From: an uncultured Bacteroides sp.
GTDB lineage: Bacteria > Bacteroidota > Bacteroidia > Bacteroidales > Bacteroidaceae
NCBI GenBank assembly: GCA_945965395.1
Contig: CAMFND010000148.1
Span: 1 to 45,139 of the forward strand
Reading direction: 5' to 3'
DNA: 45,139 nt
A program made the translations under genes and the position numbers. Positions 7,902 through 15,776 of the stretch are shown in pieces. Every line of letters begins with the position of its first letter. The first letter of the stretch is position 1. The notes beneath the pieces were generated by a model. It worked only from the letters and a program-made list of their open reading frames with translations, was not told where the DNA came from and ran no database searches.

Positions 7902-8678
7902 TTAGCGTTTGAGACCTTTGGATTGTTCAGCTTTCGGAGCATGAAGTTTCAAAGCCCTTTCCTGCGACTGCTTGTCCACCACCTGCTGATATTCCCAGCG
8001 GTTCTTGTCCGTCATCACCAGTCCCAGGAACTCGGGATGCTGCTCGTCATAGCGGAGTTTCTGCTGACGTTCCCACTCTTTCATGTCGCCCTGGATGACC
8101 TTGAAACCTTGCGGTTCTTTCAAATCCACACCAACCGACACTTTCTCACCGCCTATATTCAGCTCAATGGGTTTTCCCTCGCGTACCTGCTGCTTCTGCT
8201 GCATGCCCAGTTCGATGTCGTTGACTTTCTCCATGTCCTTGAGCTTCTGTTCCAGCTGAAAGTCCGTCACACGGCGATGGATAACGGATTTGGTTTCGGG
8301 ATCGAGTTGCAGATACTGCTGGGTCTTTTCTCCGTTTACTTTCACGGCTTTCTGGATGACCTCACCCTTCTTGAGCCTTTCGGCTTCCTGTTCCGTGAGG
8401 CGCAACACCTGGTTGCGTACCTTTTCCAGTACGGCACGGACGGGATAAGCCATGAGCGCCGGATTACCTTGCTGGTCGGTGGTCAGCTGTAGTTTGAGAG
8501 GAAGTGTGATAAGGTCTCCGTTCCGGGCACTGATGGACACCTGCAAGAGCGGTGTGACCTCTCCGGAAGCCAGTTTCTCCTTCACTTCCTGAGGGAGGCT
8601 GTCGGCCTTTTCCCGGTCAATGCCCAAGACTGCCAGTTTCTCGTAGGGCAGCCTTTCAGAATGATTGATGTTGTGCAT
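7902..8678 (-). CDS. DUF4099/DUF3945 domain protein
   Basis: With the start at 8678 the protein has 258 residues. The N-terminal DUF4099 part carries LPYEKLAVLGIDREKADSLP, a GEVTPLLQVSISARNG strand and LITLPLKLQL. The C-terminal DUF3945 part has VNDIELGMQQKQQVREGKP, GVDLKEPQGFKVIQGDMKEW and the final ENRWEYQQV-like segment NRWEYQQVVDKQS. This is a common ICE protein of unknown biochemical role in the polyvalent-protein group. An in-frame ATG at 8705 would add nine residues and give a leader of about 24 nt, closer to that of traA. It is the first gene of the minus-strand accessory operon, driven by the promoter at 8736-8780. Confidence 0.75.
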   Translation of the reverse strand: MHNINHSERLPYEKLAVLGIDREKADSLPQEVKEKLASGEVTPLLQVSISARNGDLITLPLKLQLTTDQQGNPALMAYPVRAVLEKVRNQVLRLTEQEAERLKKGEVIQKAVKVNGEKTQQYLQLDPETKSVIHRRVTDFQLEQKLKDMEKVNDIELGMQQKQQVREGKPIELNIGGEKVSVGVDLKEPQGFKVIQGDMKEWERQQKLRYDEQHPEFLGLVMTDKNRWEYQQVVDKQSQERALKLHAPKAEQSKGLKR

Positions 8679-8710
8679 TTTCGTATTGTTTAAGTAAAAC
8701 GACATATTTG
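8667..8710 (+). promoter_or_regulatory. Shared ICE promoter driving the hydrolase operon
   Basis: GATGTTGTGCATTT (8667-8680) is followed after 22 nt by CATATTTG (8703-8710), close to the Bacteroidetes -7 box TAnnTTTG. Predicted transcription starts near 8717, about 50 nt before the ATG at 8769. The motif covers the start codon of the divergent DUF4099 gene (8676-8678). The same arrangement occurs at 8736-8780, 31294-31337 and 36082-36125. Confidence 0.6.
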
Positions 8711-8735
8711 CGGTCGGAACCGCCTTGAACACCCG

Positions 8736-8780
8736 CAAAAGTATTGTCAACCCTATCATTGAAAAGAAATGCACAACATC
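8736..8780 (-). promoter_or_regulatory. Shared ICE promoter driving the minus-strand accessory operon
   Basis: On the minus strand GATGTTGTGCATTT (8780-8767) is followed after 23 nt by TACTTTTG (8743-8736), a perfect TAnnTTTG box. Predicted transcription starts near 8729. The upstream motif covers the ATG of the plus-strand hydrolase gene at 8769. This promoter faces the one at 8667-8710, so the two transcripts would overlap by about 12 nt at their 5' ends. Confidence 0.65.
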
Positions 8781-9422
8781 ATTCTGACCGCCGTGTTACT
8801 GATTCTTGGTTCCGCTTCAGCATCGGCACAGTTCTATACGATTACAAAAGAGAAGGAAATCCGTCCGGAAAAGAAGCAAAAAGTGGCTCCTGATACCTTA
8901 CAGAGGGGTTTGGTCGCTTTTGAATCTTGCAAAAAGGCAGAAAACGACAGTATAGAGACAACATCGCCTACAAAGGGCTGTAAGGGACAAAGTGACCAAA
9001 AAAGTTACAATAAAACGTCCCCAAAATTGGAGCCAACAAAAGAAGTCCGGTTAGAAACTAAAACGCTGCCAACGCTGACTATTCCCAATCTCTATCAGGA
9101 AATTATCCGCAACGGAATTCGGCATCCGAAGATAGTACTGGCACAGGCCATACTGGAAACGGGGTGGTTCCGTTCACCGCTCTGCCGAAACCGACATAAC
9201 CTGTTTGGCCTTACCAATCCCAAAACCGGAAAGTACTATGAGTTCAACCATTGGACGGAAAGTGTTCGGGCTTACTATACCAAAGTGCAGTATCGGTATG
9301 GTCAAAAGAACCGGATAAACTCCAGCGATGTAGATTACCTGAAATGGCTACGTGACATTGGCTATGCAGAAGACCCCAGATACATACAAGCAGTGGTACA
9401 AGTGATGAAGCAGCATCTGTAG
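8769..9422 (+). CDS. Peptidoglycan hydrolase (glucosaminidase-type), exported
   Basis: The 217-residue protein has a signal peptide (residues 1-21, ending SASAQ), then a low-complexity linker (25-100). A lysozyme-like glucosaminidase domain follows from about 105 to 217. IRHPKIVLAQAILETGWFRS holds the likely catalytic Glu (about 133), followed by NRHNLFGLTNP and a YLKWLRDIGYAEDPRYIQAV segment. Conjugative elements use such enzymes to open the cell wall for the secretion channel, as VirB1 does. It is the first gene of the plus-strand operon and is driven by the shared promoter. The linker DNA at 8996-9022 repeats a stretch found upstream of traA (31407-31433). Confidence 0.8.
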   Translation: MHNIILTAVLLILGSASASAQFYTITKEKEIRPEKKQKVAPDTLQRGLVAFESCKKAENDSIETTSPTKGCKGQSDQKSYNKTSPKLEPTKEVRLETKTLPTLTIPNLYQEIIRNGIRHPKIVLAQAILETGWFRSPLCRNRHNLFGLTNPKTGKYYEFNHWTESVRAYYTKVQYRYGQKNRINSSDVDYLKWLRDIGYAEDPRYIQAVVQVMKQHL

Positions 9423-9430
9423 CTTGGAAG

Positions 9431-9456
9431 GCAAAGAAAAAAGCACCTTTCTTTGC
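9431..9456 (+). terminator. Hairpin after the hydrolase gene
   Basis: GCAAAGAAA (9431-9439) and TTTCTTTGC (9448-9456) form a 9-bp stem with an 8-nt loop, 9 nt after the hydrolase stop. A short T-rich stretch (ACTTTTTAC) follows about 12 nt later. It may end or reduce transcription before the DUF5714 gene, which begins after a 106-nt gap in which I see no clear promoter. Confidence 0.4.
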
Positions 9457-9528
9457 TCATTTCCATACTTTTTACGAACTTCGTGTCATTACTAAAACAA
9501 CTCAGAAAAAAGAAGAAACAACTATATA

Positions 9529-10233
9529 ATGAAAGAAGAATGCTTGATATGCCAGGCTCCGCTGGAGTATCTGGAAACGGAAACGCTGATGGAGTGCGCA
9601 CTCTGCCACCGACAGGAAATGAGCCAAACGCGCTGCATCAACGGACACTATGTCTGCAACGAATGCCATACGAAGGGAATGGATGCCGTCATCGGTTACT
9701 GCCTGAGTGAAACGTCCAAAAATCCGGTTGAAATACTGGACCACCTGATGAGCCTGCCTTTCTGCCACATGCACGGACCGGAACATCATACGCTGGTCGG
9801 TGTTGCGCTCCTGACCGCCTACCGCAATACTGGAGGTGAAATCGAGCTGCTGACGGCCTTGAAGGAAATGTTGGCACGGGGACAAAAGGTGCCGGGTGGT
9901 GCCTGCGGGTTCTGGAGAAGCTGCGGGGCTGCCATCAGTACCGGTATGTGCATGTCCATCCTCTCCGGTGCCACCCCGCTCACTCAGGAATCCTGGGGAC
10001 AAAGCAACCTGATGACGGCCCGGTCGCTGCTGAAAATCGGGGAAGTGGGCGGTCCACGCTGCTGCAAGCGTAACTCTTATCTGTCCCTTCAGGCGGCTGC
10101 CGAATATATCCAAGAAACAAAGGGTGTCACACTGGAAATGAAACCCATTGTCTGCCACCGCTCCGACGCAAACAACCAGTGTATCGGAAAGCGTTGTCCT
10201 TTTCATCCCTCACATACCATCCCTCAATCATGA
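9529..10233 (+). CDS. DUF5714 protein with N-terminal zinc-binding cysteines
   Basis: The 234-residue protein starts with a cysteine-rich segment: CLIC (5-8), CALC (23-26), C36, CNEC (43-46). It looks like one or two zinc ribbons. The rest matches the DUF5714 pattern: LPFCHMHGPEHHTLVGVALLT (about 77-97), GGACGFWRSCGAAISTGM (about 124-141), GGPRCCKRNSYLSLQ (about 175-189) and a late RCPFH. The family has no established biochemistry; its many Cys and His residues suggest metal or metalloid binding. Its stop overlaps the arsC start by ATGA, so the two proteins are coupled, which fits a role in metalloid or thiol chemistry (inference). Confidence 0.7.
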   Translation: MKEECLICQAPLEYLETETLMECALCHRQEMSQTRCINGHYVCNECHTKGMDAVIGYCLSETSKNPVEILDHLMSLPFCHMHGPEHHTLVGVALLTAYRNTGGEIELLTALKEMLARGQKVPGGACGFWRSCGAAISTGMCMSILSGATPLTQESWGQSNLMTARSLLKIGEVGGPRCCKRNSYLSLQAAAEYIQETKGVTLEMKPIVCHRSDANNQCIGKRCPFHPSHTIPQS

Positions 10234-10655
10234 AAATACTGATACTTTGTACCGGAAACAGATGCCGAAGCCAAATGGCTCACGGCATCCTGCAACAACT
10301 GGAACCTTCGTTTGAAGTCCATTCAGCCGGCGTTCGTCCGGCCAGTGAAGTTCATCCCCTGACTGTGCAGGTGATGAAGGAAATAGGCATCGACCTGAGC
10401 CATCACAATCCGAAACAGGTAGACCGCTATCTGAACGAGCCGTGGGACTATGTCATCACGGTCTGCGGAGGTGCCCGTGAAACCTGTCCGCTCTTCAGGG
10501 GTGAAGTCAGACACAGACTGCATATCGGCTTTGATGACCCTGATGCGTTCACGGGGACACCGGAAGAAATCATCACCGAGTTCAGAAGGGTGCGTGATGA
10601 AATCCGCGCCAGCTTTGAACAACTGGCGCAGGCTATCAGAGAGGAAGAATCCTGA
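10230..10655 (+). CDS. arsC: Arsenate reductase, low-molecular-weight phosphatase type (ArsC)
   Basis: The start is set at ATG 10230, overlapping the upstream TGA, giving 141 residues. LCTGNRCRS (about 6-14) is the CX5R phosphate-binding loop of the LMW tyrosine phosphatase fold. VCGGARETCP (about 81-90) supplies the second and third redox cysteines, spaced C-X6-C, that define thioredoxin-coupled ArsC. FDDPDAFTGTPEEIITEF near 106-123 is the usual ArsC C-terminal motif with the catalytic Asp. It reduces arsenate to arsenite. No arsenite pump is visible nearby, so it may act with DUF5714 or with a chromosomal pump, or on another phosphate-like substrate. Confidence 0.82.
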   Translation: MKILILCTGNRCRSQMAHGILQQLEPSFEVHSAGVRPASEVHPLTVQVMKEIGIDLSHHNPKQVDRYLNEPWDYVITVCGGARETCPLFRGEVRHRLHIGFDDPDAFTGTPEEIITEFRRVRDEIRASFEQLAQAIREEES

Positions 10656-10670
10656 CAATTCAAATACGAT

Positions 10671-11093
10671 ATGGCTAAGAAGAAACACAAAAAGCAGGTA
10701 GAAACGGCTTCCTTTGTGGAGATAGAGAAAGACTTCGGTCTGTGGGAGGACTACATGGCTTTCGGACCACAATATGATACCGTCAATGACTGTCCGCTTA
10801 TCCTCGGTGAAACGGAATGTGTACAAGAACTTCCGTTCAAGAAGCTGAGTGCGGAAACCAGAAAAACACTCCGCTCTGCCATGGTCAACCGGGTGGTGGA
10901 ATACTGGCAAAGTGAAAGGCTCATTCCTGAAGGAGGCATCGTCAAAGAACTGCGAAAGGCGGCCATTCAAGAAACTTACCAGCTTACCGGACAATATGCC
11001 AAGGAAAGCGATGAAGTCAAGCATCTGCTGAACGAGAGTATTGTACAAAGTATCAACAAGGAACTGCGTAAAGAAAAGAAAACCCAATCCTGA
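10671..11093 (+). CDS. Hypothetical protein in the arsC operon
   Basis: The 140-residue protein starts with a basic patch (AKKKHKKQ) and has an otherwise helical body (residues 15-140) without membrane segments or cysteine clusters. There is a single Cys pair, at about 41 and 50. I recognise no family. It lies 15 nt after arsC, and its TGA shares one base with the ATG of the DUF4112 gene, so it belongs to the same transcript. Confidence 0.6.
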   Translation: MAKKKHKKQVETASFVEIEKDFGLWEDYMAFGPQYDTVNDCPLILGETECVQELPFKKLSAETRKTLRSAMVNRVVEYWQSERLIPEGGIVKELRKAAIQETYQLTGQYAKESDEVKHLLNESIVQSINKELRKEKKTQS

Positions 11094-11560
11094 TGATGAC
11101 GAATGAGAAGCAGGAAATAATCCGGAACTCGGCATCGTACAAACTGGTGCATGCGATAGCCCTATGGATGGATCGGCGCTTGTTGGATCCATTGATTGGT
11201 CTGGTGTTGCCCGGCTTTGGTGATGCGCTGACTTCAGTGTTTGCAGTGCCTTATCTTTATCTGAGCATTGTCAAACTGAAAAGCATTCCCCTGACACTGG
11301 CCATTGTCTGCAACATCCTTCTGGATGTACTCATCGGTATCATTCCTTATATAGGAGTAGTCGGTGATGTCTTCAAACGGGCATTTACCAGAAATGCGGC
11401 CCTGATAAAGGGATATGTGGAGGGCGACAGAGCCATCATGCAGGAGATAGACCGGAAAGCGGTCGGTATGGCTTTTCTCATCGTGATTCTCTGCGGACTT
11501 ATCTATGCCATGGTATTGGCTGCTGTAAAAATTATGGAATGGGTTGGTTCCTTTTTCTAA
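11093..11560 (+). CDS. DUF4112 membrane protein
   Basis: The 155-residue protein matches DUF4112: LDPLIGLVLPGFGDALTSVF near 30-50, an IVCNILLDVLIGIIPYIGVVGDVF helix near 72-95 and FKRAFTRNAALIKGY. There are two or three membrane helices (about 45-60, 65-90 and 125-145). The family is widespread and its function is unknown. A second ATG at 11096 is equally good. It starts inside the stop of the previous gene (TGATG) and is followed after 10 nt by the alkyltransferase gene. Confidence 0.75.
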   Translation: MMTNEKQEIIRNSASYKLVHAIALWMDRRLLDPLIGLVLPGFGDALTSVFAVPYLYLSIVKLKSIPLTLAIVCNILLDVLIGIIPYIGVVGDVFKRAFTRNAALIKGYVEGDRAIMQEIDRKAVGMAFLIVILCGLIYAMVLAAVKIMEWVGSFF

Positions 11561-11570
11561 CGAAACGGAT

Positions 11571-12122
11571 ATGAGAACAGAACGAGTAATTATAGTCAAG
11601 CCTTATGCCTCACCTATAGGGGTATTGCTGCTGGGTTCCTTTGAAGACAGGCTCTGCTTGTGTAACTGGCGCACAACAGCTGAACATGGCCGACGGATGG
11701 ACGAACGGCTGCAGACCAGACTTTCTGCGACCTATTTGGAAGGAACAAGCGAGATAATTGAAACAGCCCAATCCCAACTGGAAGAATATTTTGCAGGAAA
11801 GAGAATTGCATTCCAAATGCCTCTTTTGCTTTCCGGAACTGATTTCCAACGGAGTGTATGGAAAGAATTATTACAGATTCCCTACGGAAGCACCCAGACC
11901 TATAAGGAGTTGGCTTGCCGTATCGGAAAACCTGCTGCCGTCCGTGCAGTAGCCAATGCCAACAATGCCAATCCTCTCTCCGTCATCGTTCCTTGCCACC
12001 GGGTGATTGGTAGCAATCGTAAACTGACAGGATATGGAGGTGGTCTGGAAATCAAGCGGCAACTGCTTTGTCTGGAAACTGGAATGAATGGCTTATGGAA
12101 AGAGAACGATGTATCCTACTAA
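11571..12122 (+). CDS. ogt: Methylated-DNA--protein-cysteine methyltransferase (O6-alkylguanine repair)
   Basis: The start at ATG 11571 gives 183 residues; earlier in-frame codons overlap the DUF4112 gene. The C-terminal domain carries the helix-turn-helix part (FQRSVWKELLQIPYGSTQTY near 95-114), the RAVANANNANPLSVIVPCHR stretch with acceptor Cys, then VIG and LTGYGGGLEIKRQLL. PCHRV is the suicide active site. The protein takes alkyl groups from O6-alkylguanine. It ends the plus-strand operon, and its last 30 nt overlap the end of traX on the other strand. It may protect transferred DNA or simply be host-benefit cargo. Confidence 0.9.
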   Translation: MRTERVIIVKPYASPIGVLLLGSFEDRLCLCNWRTTAEHGRRMDERLQTRLSATYLEGTSEIIETAQSQLEEYFAGKRIAFQMPLLLSGTDFQRSVWKELLQIPYGSTQTYKELACRIGKPAAVRAVANANNANPLSVIVPCHRVIGSNRKLTGYGGGLEIKRQLLCLETGMNGLWKENDVSY

Positions 12123-12803
12123 ACAGAGCAGATGCACCGGATAGAACGCATAGAACCCATACTTCGCCACCTTGCCATAGATAAACCCTCGTGTTCCATC
12201 ATAGCTGGAAATCACCAGACATGCCAGCAAAGCCCCGACTATCCCATAGTGCATCATCAGCGGAAAGGCACAGAATAGCTGCGCCTTTCTACCGGAGGGA
12301 AAAGAAGGATTGACATTCCCAAACAGGTAGAACACCACCATCATCAGAATCCCCCGCCACTCATAGTCCACTCCAGACCAGGAAGCGAAGCCAGCTATAG
12401 AAAGAATGACAGCCCCACAAAGGATGTCCTCCTTTTTTAATGCTTTTATCGCAGCCAGCGCCATCACACCCAATGCCAGAGTAAAGAGTACATTGTGCGT
12501 CCCATCTGCGCCATTCAGCAAGTACCACGGCACCTCACTGACTACGGCAAATCCGAGTAGCTGCAAGAAGTACTTCATCCGGTTTCGGGTATGCCGGAAG
12601 CCCTCTGCAATGAGAAAAGCAAACACCGGAAAGGCGATGCGCCCGAAGCAGCGCATGACCTCGTAAAGAAGTGTGCCGTGTTCCATTAAGTAGTAGGCAC
12701 AGTGGTCTGTCACCATTGAAACAAGGGCGATGACCTTCAGTGTACTACCACTCAATAAAGGTAATAAGATTGAATGTTCAGATGCAGATTGTAAGGATGC
12801 CAT
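12093..12803 (-). CDS. traX: TraX family membrane protein
   Basis: The ATG at 12803-12801 gives 236 residues. The pattern LKVIALVSMVTDHCAYYL (about 22-39), then CFGRIAFPVFAFLIAEGFRHT and RLLGFAVVSEVPW-type helices, and the final YAFYPVHLLCLVGYI, is that of TraX. Some six to eight membrane helices are visible. In the F plasmid TraX acetylates pilin at its N-terminus; in Bacteroidales the target is not known. It is the last gene of the minus-strand tra operon, 11 nt after the coupling protein, and its end overlaps ogt by 30 nt. Confidence 0.82.
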   Translation of the reverse strand: MASLQSASEHSILLPLLSGSTLKVIALVSMVTDHCAYYLMEHGTLLYEVMRCFGRIAFPVFAFLIAEGFRHTRNRMKYFLQLLGFAVVSEVPWYLLNGADGTHNVLFTLALGVMALAAIKALKKEDILCGAVILSIAGFASWSGVDYEWRGILMMVVFYLFGNVNPSFPSGRKAQLFCAFPLMMHYGIVGALLACLVISSYDGTRGFIYGKVAKYGFYAFYPVHLLCLVGYIVLFP

Positions 12804-12814
12804 ATACAAATCAT

Positions 12815-15268
12815 TTACGCCATACCCAGCAGTTCCTTGACCATTTTCTCCACTTCATCGTTCACCCGTTTGAAGTTGCGGTTCAGCATGATTTCCTTCT
12901 CGCGGTCATTCTTGAACTCGTAGATTTTCGGCAGCGGCACATAGTGGTCCTCTTCGTTCTTAATTTTCTTCATATCGAAGTGCGTCTTGCAGAAGTACTT
13001 CGTAGTCTTGAACTCTTCCGACTGCTCGATGTCGAAATGGTTCAGCATCCGCTCGTCCGTAGCCGTGAAGTCACGGGCAGCCTGACCTGCCAGCCAACCA
13101 GTCGCCATATCCGCAATCTTGGCAGCAGGCACCAGGTAGTCCATCTTCTCGGAGATGGTGGTCGATACCTTGTTGTCGTTGATGGAGATGGACCGGGATG
13201 TTTGCTTCGCCTTGCCGAACACATCATTCTGCGCCCATTCCAAGGTTTCCTTGTTACGGGCAGCACCCATGAAGATGTTACCGCAGGTCGTGATAATCTT
13301 CTGCATCCCCACCTTGCCGTAGTCTGCCTCCAGCTGCGGCAACTCCTGAAATCCCAGGGTCACCGCCACCTTGTTGGAGCGAGCCGTACCAATCAAGCGG
13401 TCTATCTTATGGAAGTAGAGCGTAGGCAGCTCATCCACGATGATGCTCACTGGGATGTTTCCCTTGGAGTTGACTCGGGTAATGAGTCGGTTCAGCACCA
13501 GTGCATTCAATGAACCGATGACCTGTTCCTTCTCCGGGTCGTTGGCAATCACCAGGTAGCTCGGATTGGCCTTGTCCGAAATCTTCAAGTCGAAATCATC
13601 CCCTGTAAACACCCAGTAGGCTTCCGGAGATACCAGTCGAGCAGCATTGACACGGAGCGTACCCACCATACCTTCCAACTGGTCATTCGCCTTGTTGTCA
13701 TAGGCACTCTTGAAGGGAGCCATGAGCGAGGCAATCTTGTCGTCCTGCATCAGAATGTTGAATACCTGGTCGTAGGGTCTTCCCAGAAAAGAGAGTACAT
13801 GCGGCATATCCGAATACTCTCCGGTGATGGTGTCCGGTTCCACCTCCTGGCCATTTTCATCCTCATACCAGCACCGCTCAATCTTCACCAGCTTGCCAGT
13901 TCTATCTTTGTAGGAGAAGCCGTTCAAGTCCACGAACATCCGGTCTTCATCCGTTGACACATCGTTGCCGTTCTCATCCACAAAGTCCAGGATGACATTG
14001 TTCTTGGCATCTATTGCCTGGTAATCGTCCCAGTTGCGTATCACCAGCTCGAATTTATTTCCCTCCGGTAACTCCTCCTTGGAGTTAGTCTGCTCCTTGG
14101 AAGCATCCACAGACTGCTGTTCTGAGGGTGTTTCTTTGGAAGAAGATGTTTGCTGTTCTTGTGATTGCCCCGTTGTAGTTTCTTCCTTGGGTACTTCCGG
14201 CTCTTTCGCCAACGAAATATAGCGTTTCAGCTTCTTGCCGTTCTTGAATCCAACCGGATGAAAATTGACAAAAAAGTAGATGATGGCCGCCAGAAAGTTC
14301 TCTGCCGAGTTGGTAAAAAACGCTTCCGAACCGCCTTTCTTTTCACCGCCTCCCTTGTTCAGGGAAGCCAGCAAGGTGGCAGCCGTTTCCGAAGCTGCCG
14401 ACAGGTCAGGAATGTATTTGCGCTGAATCGGATTGATACGATTGGAGTATTCCACATCGGTGAAGTTCACGATTCTAAATCCGCAGTTTTCAGGCAGTTT
14501 TTTCAGTTTCATATTCTTGCAATACTGATAGAATAGCGTCTTGGCCAATGTCGGAAACTTGAAGTCATATACCATCATAGAGAACCCTTTGGCTGCGTGC
14601 TGACGGATGAACGGATCAATGATGCCGAAGGATTTACCTGAACCCGGTGTACCCAGTACAATCGTTCCACGGAAAGGATTGATGATGTTGATCCAACCCT
14701 TGTGCATCTTTTGCTTCCAGTAGTAAATCATCGGAATGTTCACGGAATAGTCATTGGCTACCAAATCCTCCGACTGCTGGAACGATTCATTCTCGAAGTT
14801 GAAGCGGTCTTCACCCACCTTGTAGTTGTAGTACTTGGCGATGCCGTCCAGTCCCTGATGCACCAGCATGGTACCCACCACCGAGCAGAGCGCATAAAGG
14901 ATGCGGTTGGCCGGGAAGCCGAACCAGCTCATGCCGATATTCATGCCGTGAAAGATAAAGCACATGCCGACCAATGTCAATCCCGCCAGCACCGGATAGA
15001 TGACCATCGTCTTGACATTGAACTTCAGCGCCTTCTTTGCCTTGGTTCCGATACAGACTACACAGATGCAGATCAGCTCAGCCACCTTGCAGCCCGATAC
15101 GGAGTTGAACACCTTGAATCGGGCCAGAAGGTCCAGGATAAACTGCGTGACACGGTTATCCGCCGTAATGGGAAGATTCATCACAATCTCGATGATGAGA
15201 AAGATGTAGATGCAACTGCGGAAGTAGTTGTACATCTGTTGCTGTTCCCGGGTTTCTTCGAATGCCAT
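12815..15268 (-). CDS. VirD4/TraG-type coupling protein
   Basis: The 817-residue protein has N-terminal membrane helices (about 18-32, 62-74, 88-108 and 120-137) and Walker A GTPGSGKS at 206-213. Walker B lies in VSIIVDELPTLYF, followed by GTARSNKVAVTLGFQELPQL. It hands the relaxase-DNA complex to the channel. A low-complexity insert rich in Ser, Glu, Gln and Thr (about 350-400) and a following small beta-rich region interrupt the ATPase domain; this is unusual and may be a substrate-recognition addition. The gene sits between traO and traX, not beside the relaxase. It is called TraG or MobC in different Bacteroidales elements, so no symbol is given. Confidence 0.88.
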   Translation of the reverse strand: MAFEETREQQQMYNYFRSCIYIFLIIEIVMNLPITADNRVTQFILDLLARFKVFNSVSGCKVAELICICVVCIGTKAKKALKFNVKTMVIYPVLAGLTLVGMCFIFHGMNIGMSWFGFPANRILYALCSVVGTMLVHQGLDGIAKYYNYKVGEDRFNFENESFQQSEDLVANDYSVNIPMIYYWKQKMHKGWINIINPFRGTIVLGTPGSGKSFGIIDPFIRQHAAKGFSMMVYDFKFPTLAKTLFYQYCKNMKLKKLPENCGFRIVNFTDVEYSNRINPIQRKYIPDLSAASETAATLLASLNKGGGEKKGGSEAFFTNSAENFLAAIIYFFVNFHPVGFKNGKKLKRYISLAKEPEVPKEETTTGQSQEQQTSSSKETPSEQQSVDASKEQTNSKEELPEGNKFELVIRNWDDYQAIDAKNNVILDFVDENGNDVSTDEDRMFVDLNGFSYKDRTGKLVKIERCWYEDENGQEVEPDTITGEYSDMPHVLSFLGRPYDQVFNILMQDDKIASLMAPFKSAYDNKANDQLEGMVGTLRVNAARLVSPEAYWVFTGDDFDLKISDKANPSYLVIANDPEKEQVIGSLNALVLNRLITRVNSKGNIPVSIIVDELPTLYFHKIDRLIGTARSNKVAVTLGFQELPQLEADYGKVGMQKIITTCGNIFMGAARNKETLEWAQNDVFGKAKQTSRSISINDNKVSTTISEKMDYLVPAAKIADMATGWLAGQAARDFTATDERMLNHFDIEQSEEFKTTKYFCKTHFDMKKIKNEEDHYVPLPKIYEFKNDREKEIMLNRNFKRVNDEVEKMVKELLGMA

Positions 15269-15290
15269 AAGCCATCAGATTGAGTGAAAA

Positions 15291-15764
15291 CTAAAAAGGA
15301 ATCTTTACACCCAGTAAGAGTCCGTTGCGAAAGGTATCTCCATGCAGGAAGTTGACGTTGTTCTTCTGGATCAGCGAAAACTCCCAGCCGTTCTGAAAGA
15401 CATAGCTGTATTCAAAGCCGGCTTCCACACCGAGGAAAAATTTCTTCTGAGTGGCTCCGAACTGAGGTCCTAGACGGAAGCGGAGCATGCCGTTCTTGTA
15501 ACGTACCAGTCGCTGCTTATAGACCAATCCGCCATCCCAATAGTAGTCCTTCCAGAACCGGCAACAGGTGGGTTTTTGCCAATGATTCCCCACTTCACCG
15601 TAGATTTCTACGGCATTGCCATAGCTCAACGGATGTTCGTAACCAATCATTGCATTCAAGGTGTTCGGAAACAGGAAACCAGCATTCAGCGTGAGTTTCT
15701 TGTCCTGGGCGGATGCCGAAAGCACGGCAAACGCACAACAGATGATTATTAAAATCTTCTTCAT
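15291..15764 (-). CDS. traO: Conjugal transfer protein TraO
   Basis: The 157-residue protein has a signal peptide (residues 1-19, ending SASAQ). The body is beta-rich with alternating aromatic residues (LTLNAGFLFPNTLNAMIGYE, then VEIYGEVGNHW, FRLGPQFGATQKKFFLGVEA and a final GLLLGVKIPF). It looks like a small outer-membrane barrel of the TraO family. It lies 12 nt after traN in the tra operon. The outer-membrane site and barrel form are inferred from the strand pattern and the C-terminal Phe. Confidence 0.85.
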   Translation of the reverse strand: MKKILIIICCAFAVLSASAQDKKLTLNAGFLFPNTLNAMIGYEHPLSYGNAVEIYGEVGNHWQKPTCCRFWKDYYWDGGLVYKQRLVRYKNGMLRFRLGPQFGATQKKFFLGVEAGFEYSYVFQNGWEFSLIQKNNVNFLHGDTFRNGLLLGVKIPF

Positions 15765-15776
15765 ATCGGGTAGGTT

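Noticed and set aside
9502-10206. Long minus-strand frame opposite the DUF5714 gene
   Set aside because: The plus-strand frame has clear Cys motifs, a recognisable family and coupling to arsC; the antisense frame is a shadow.
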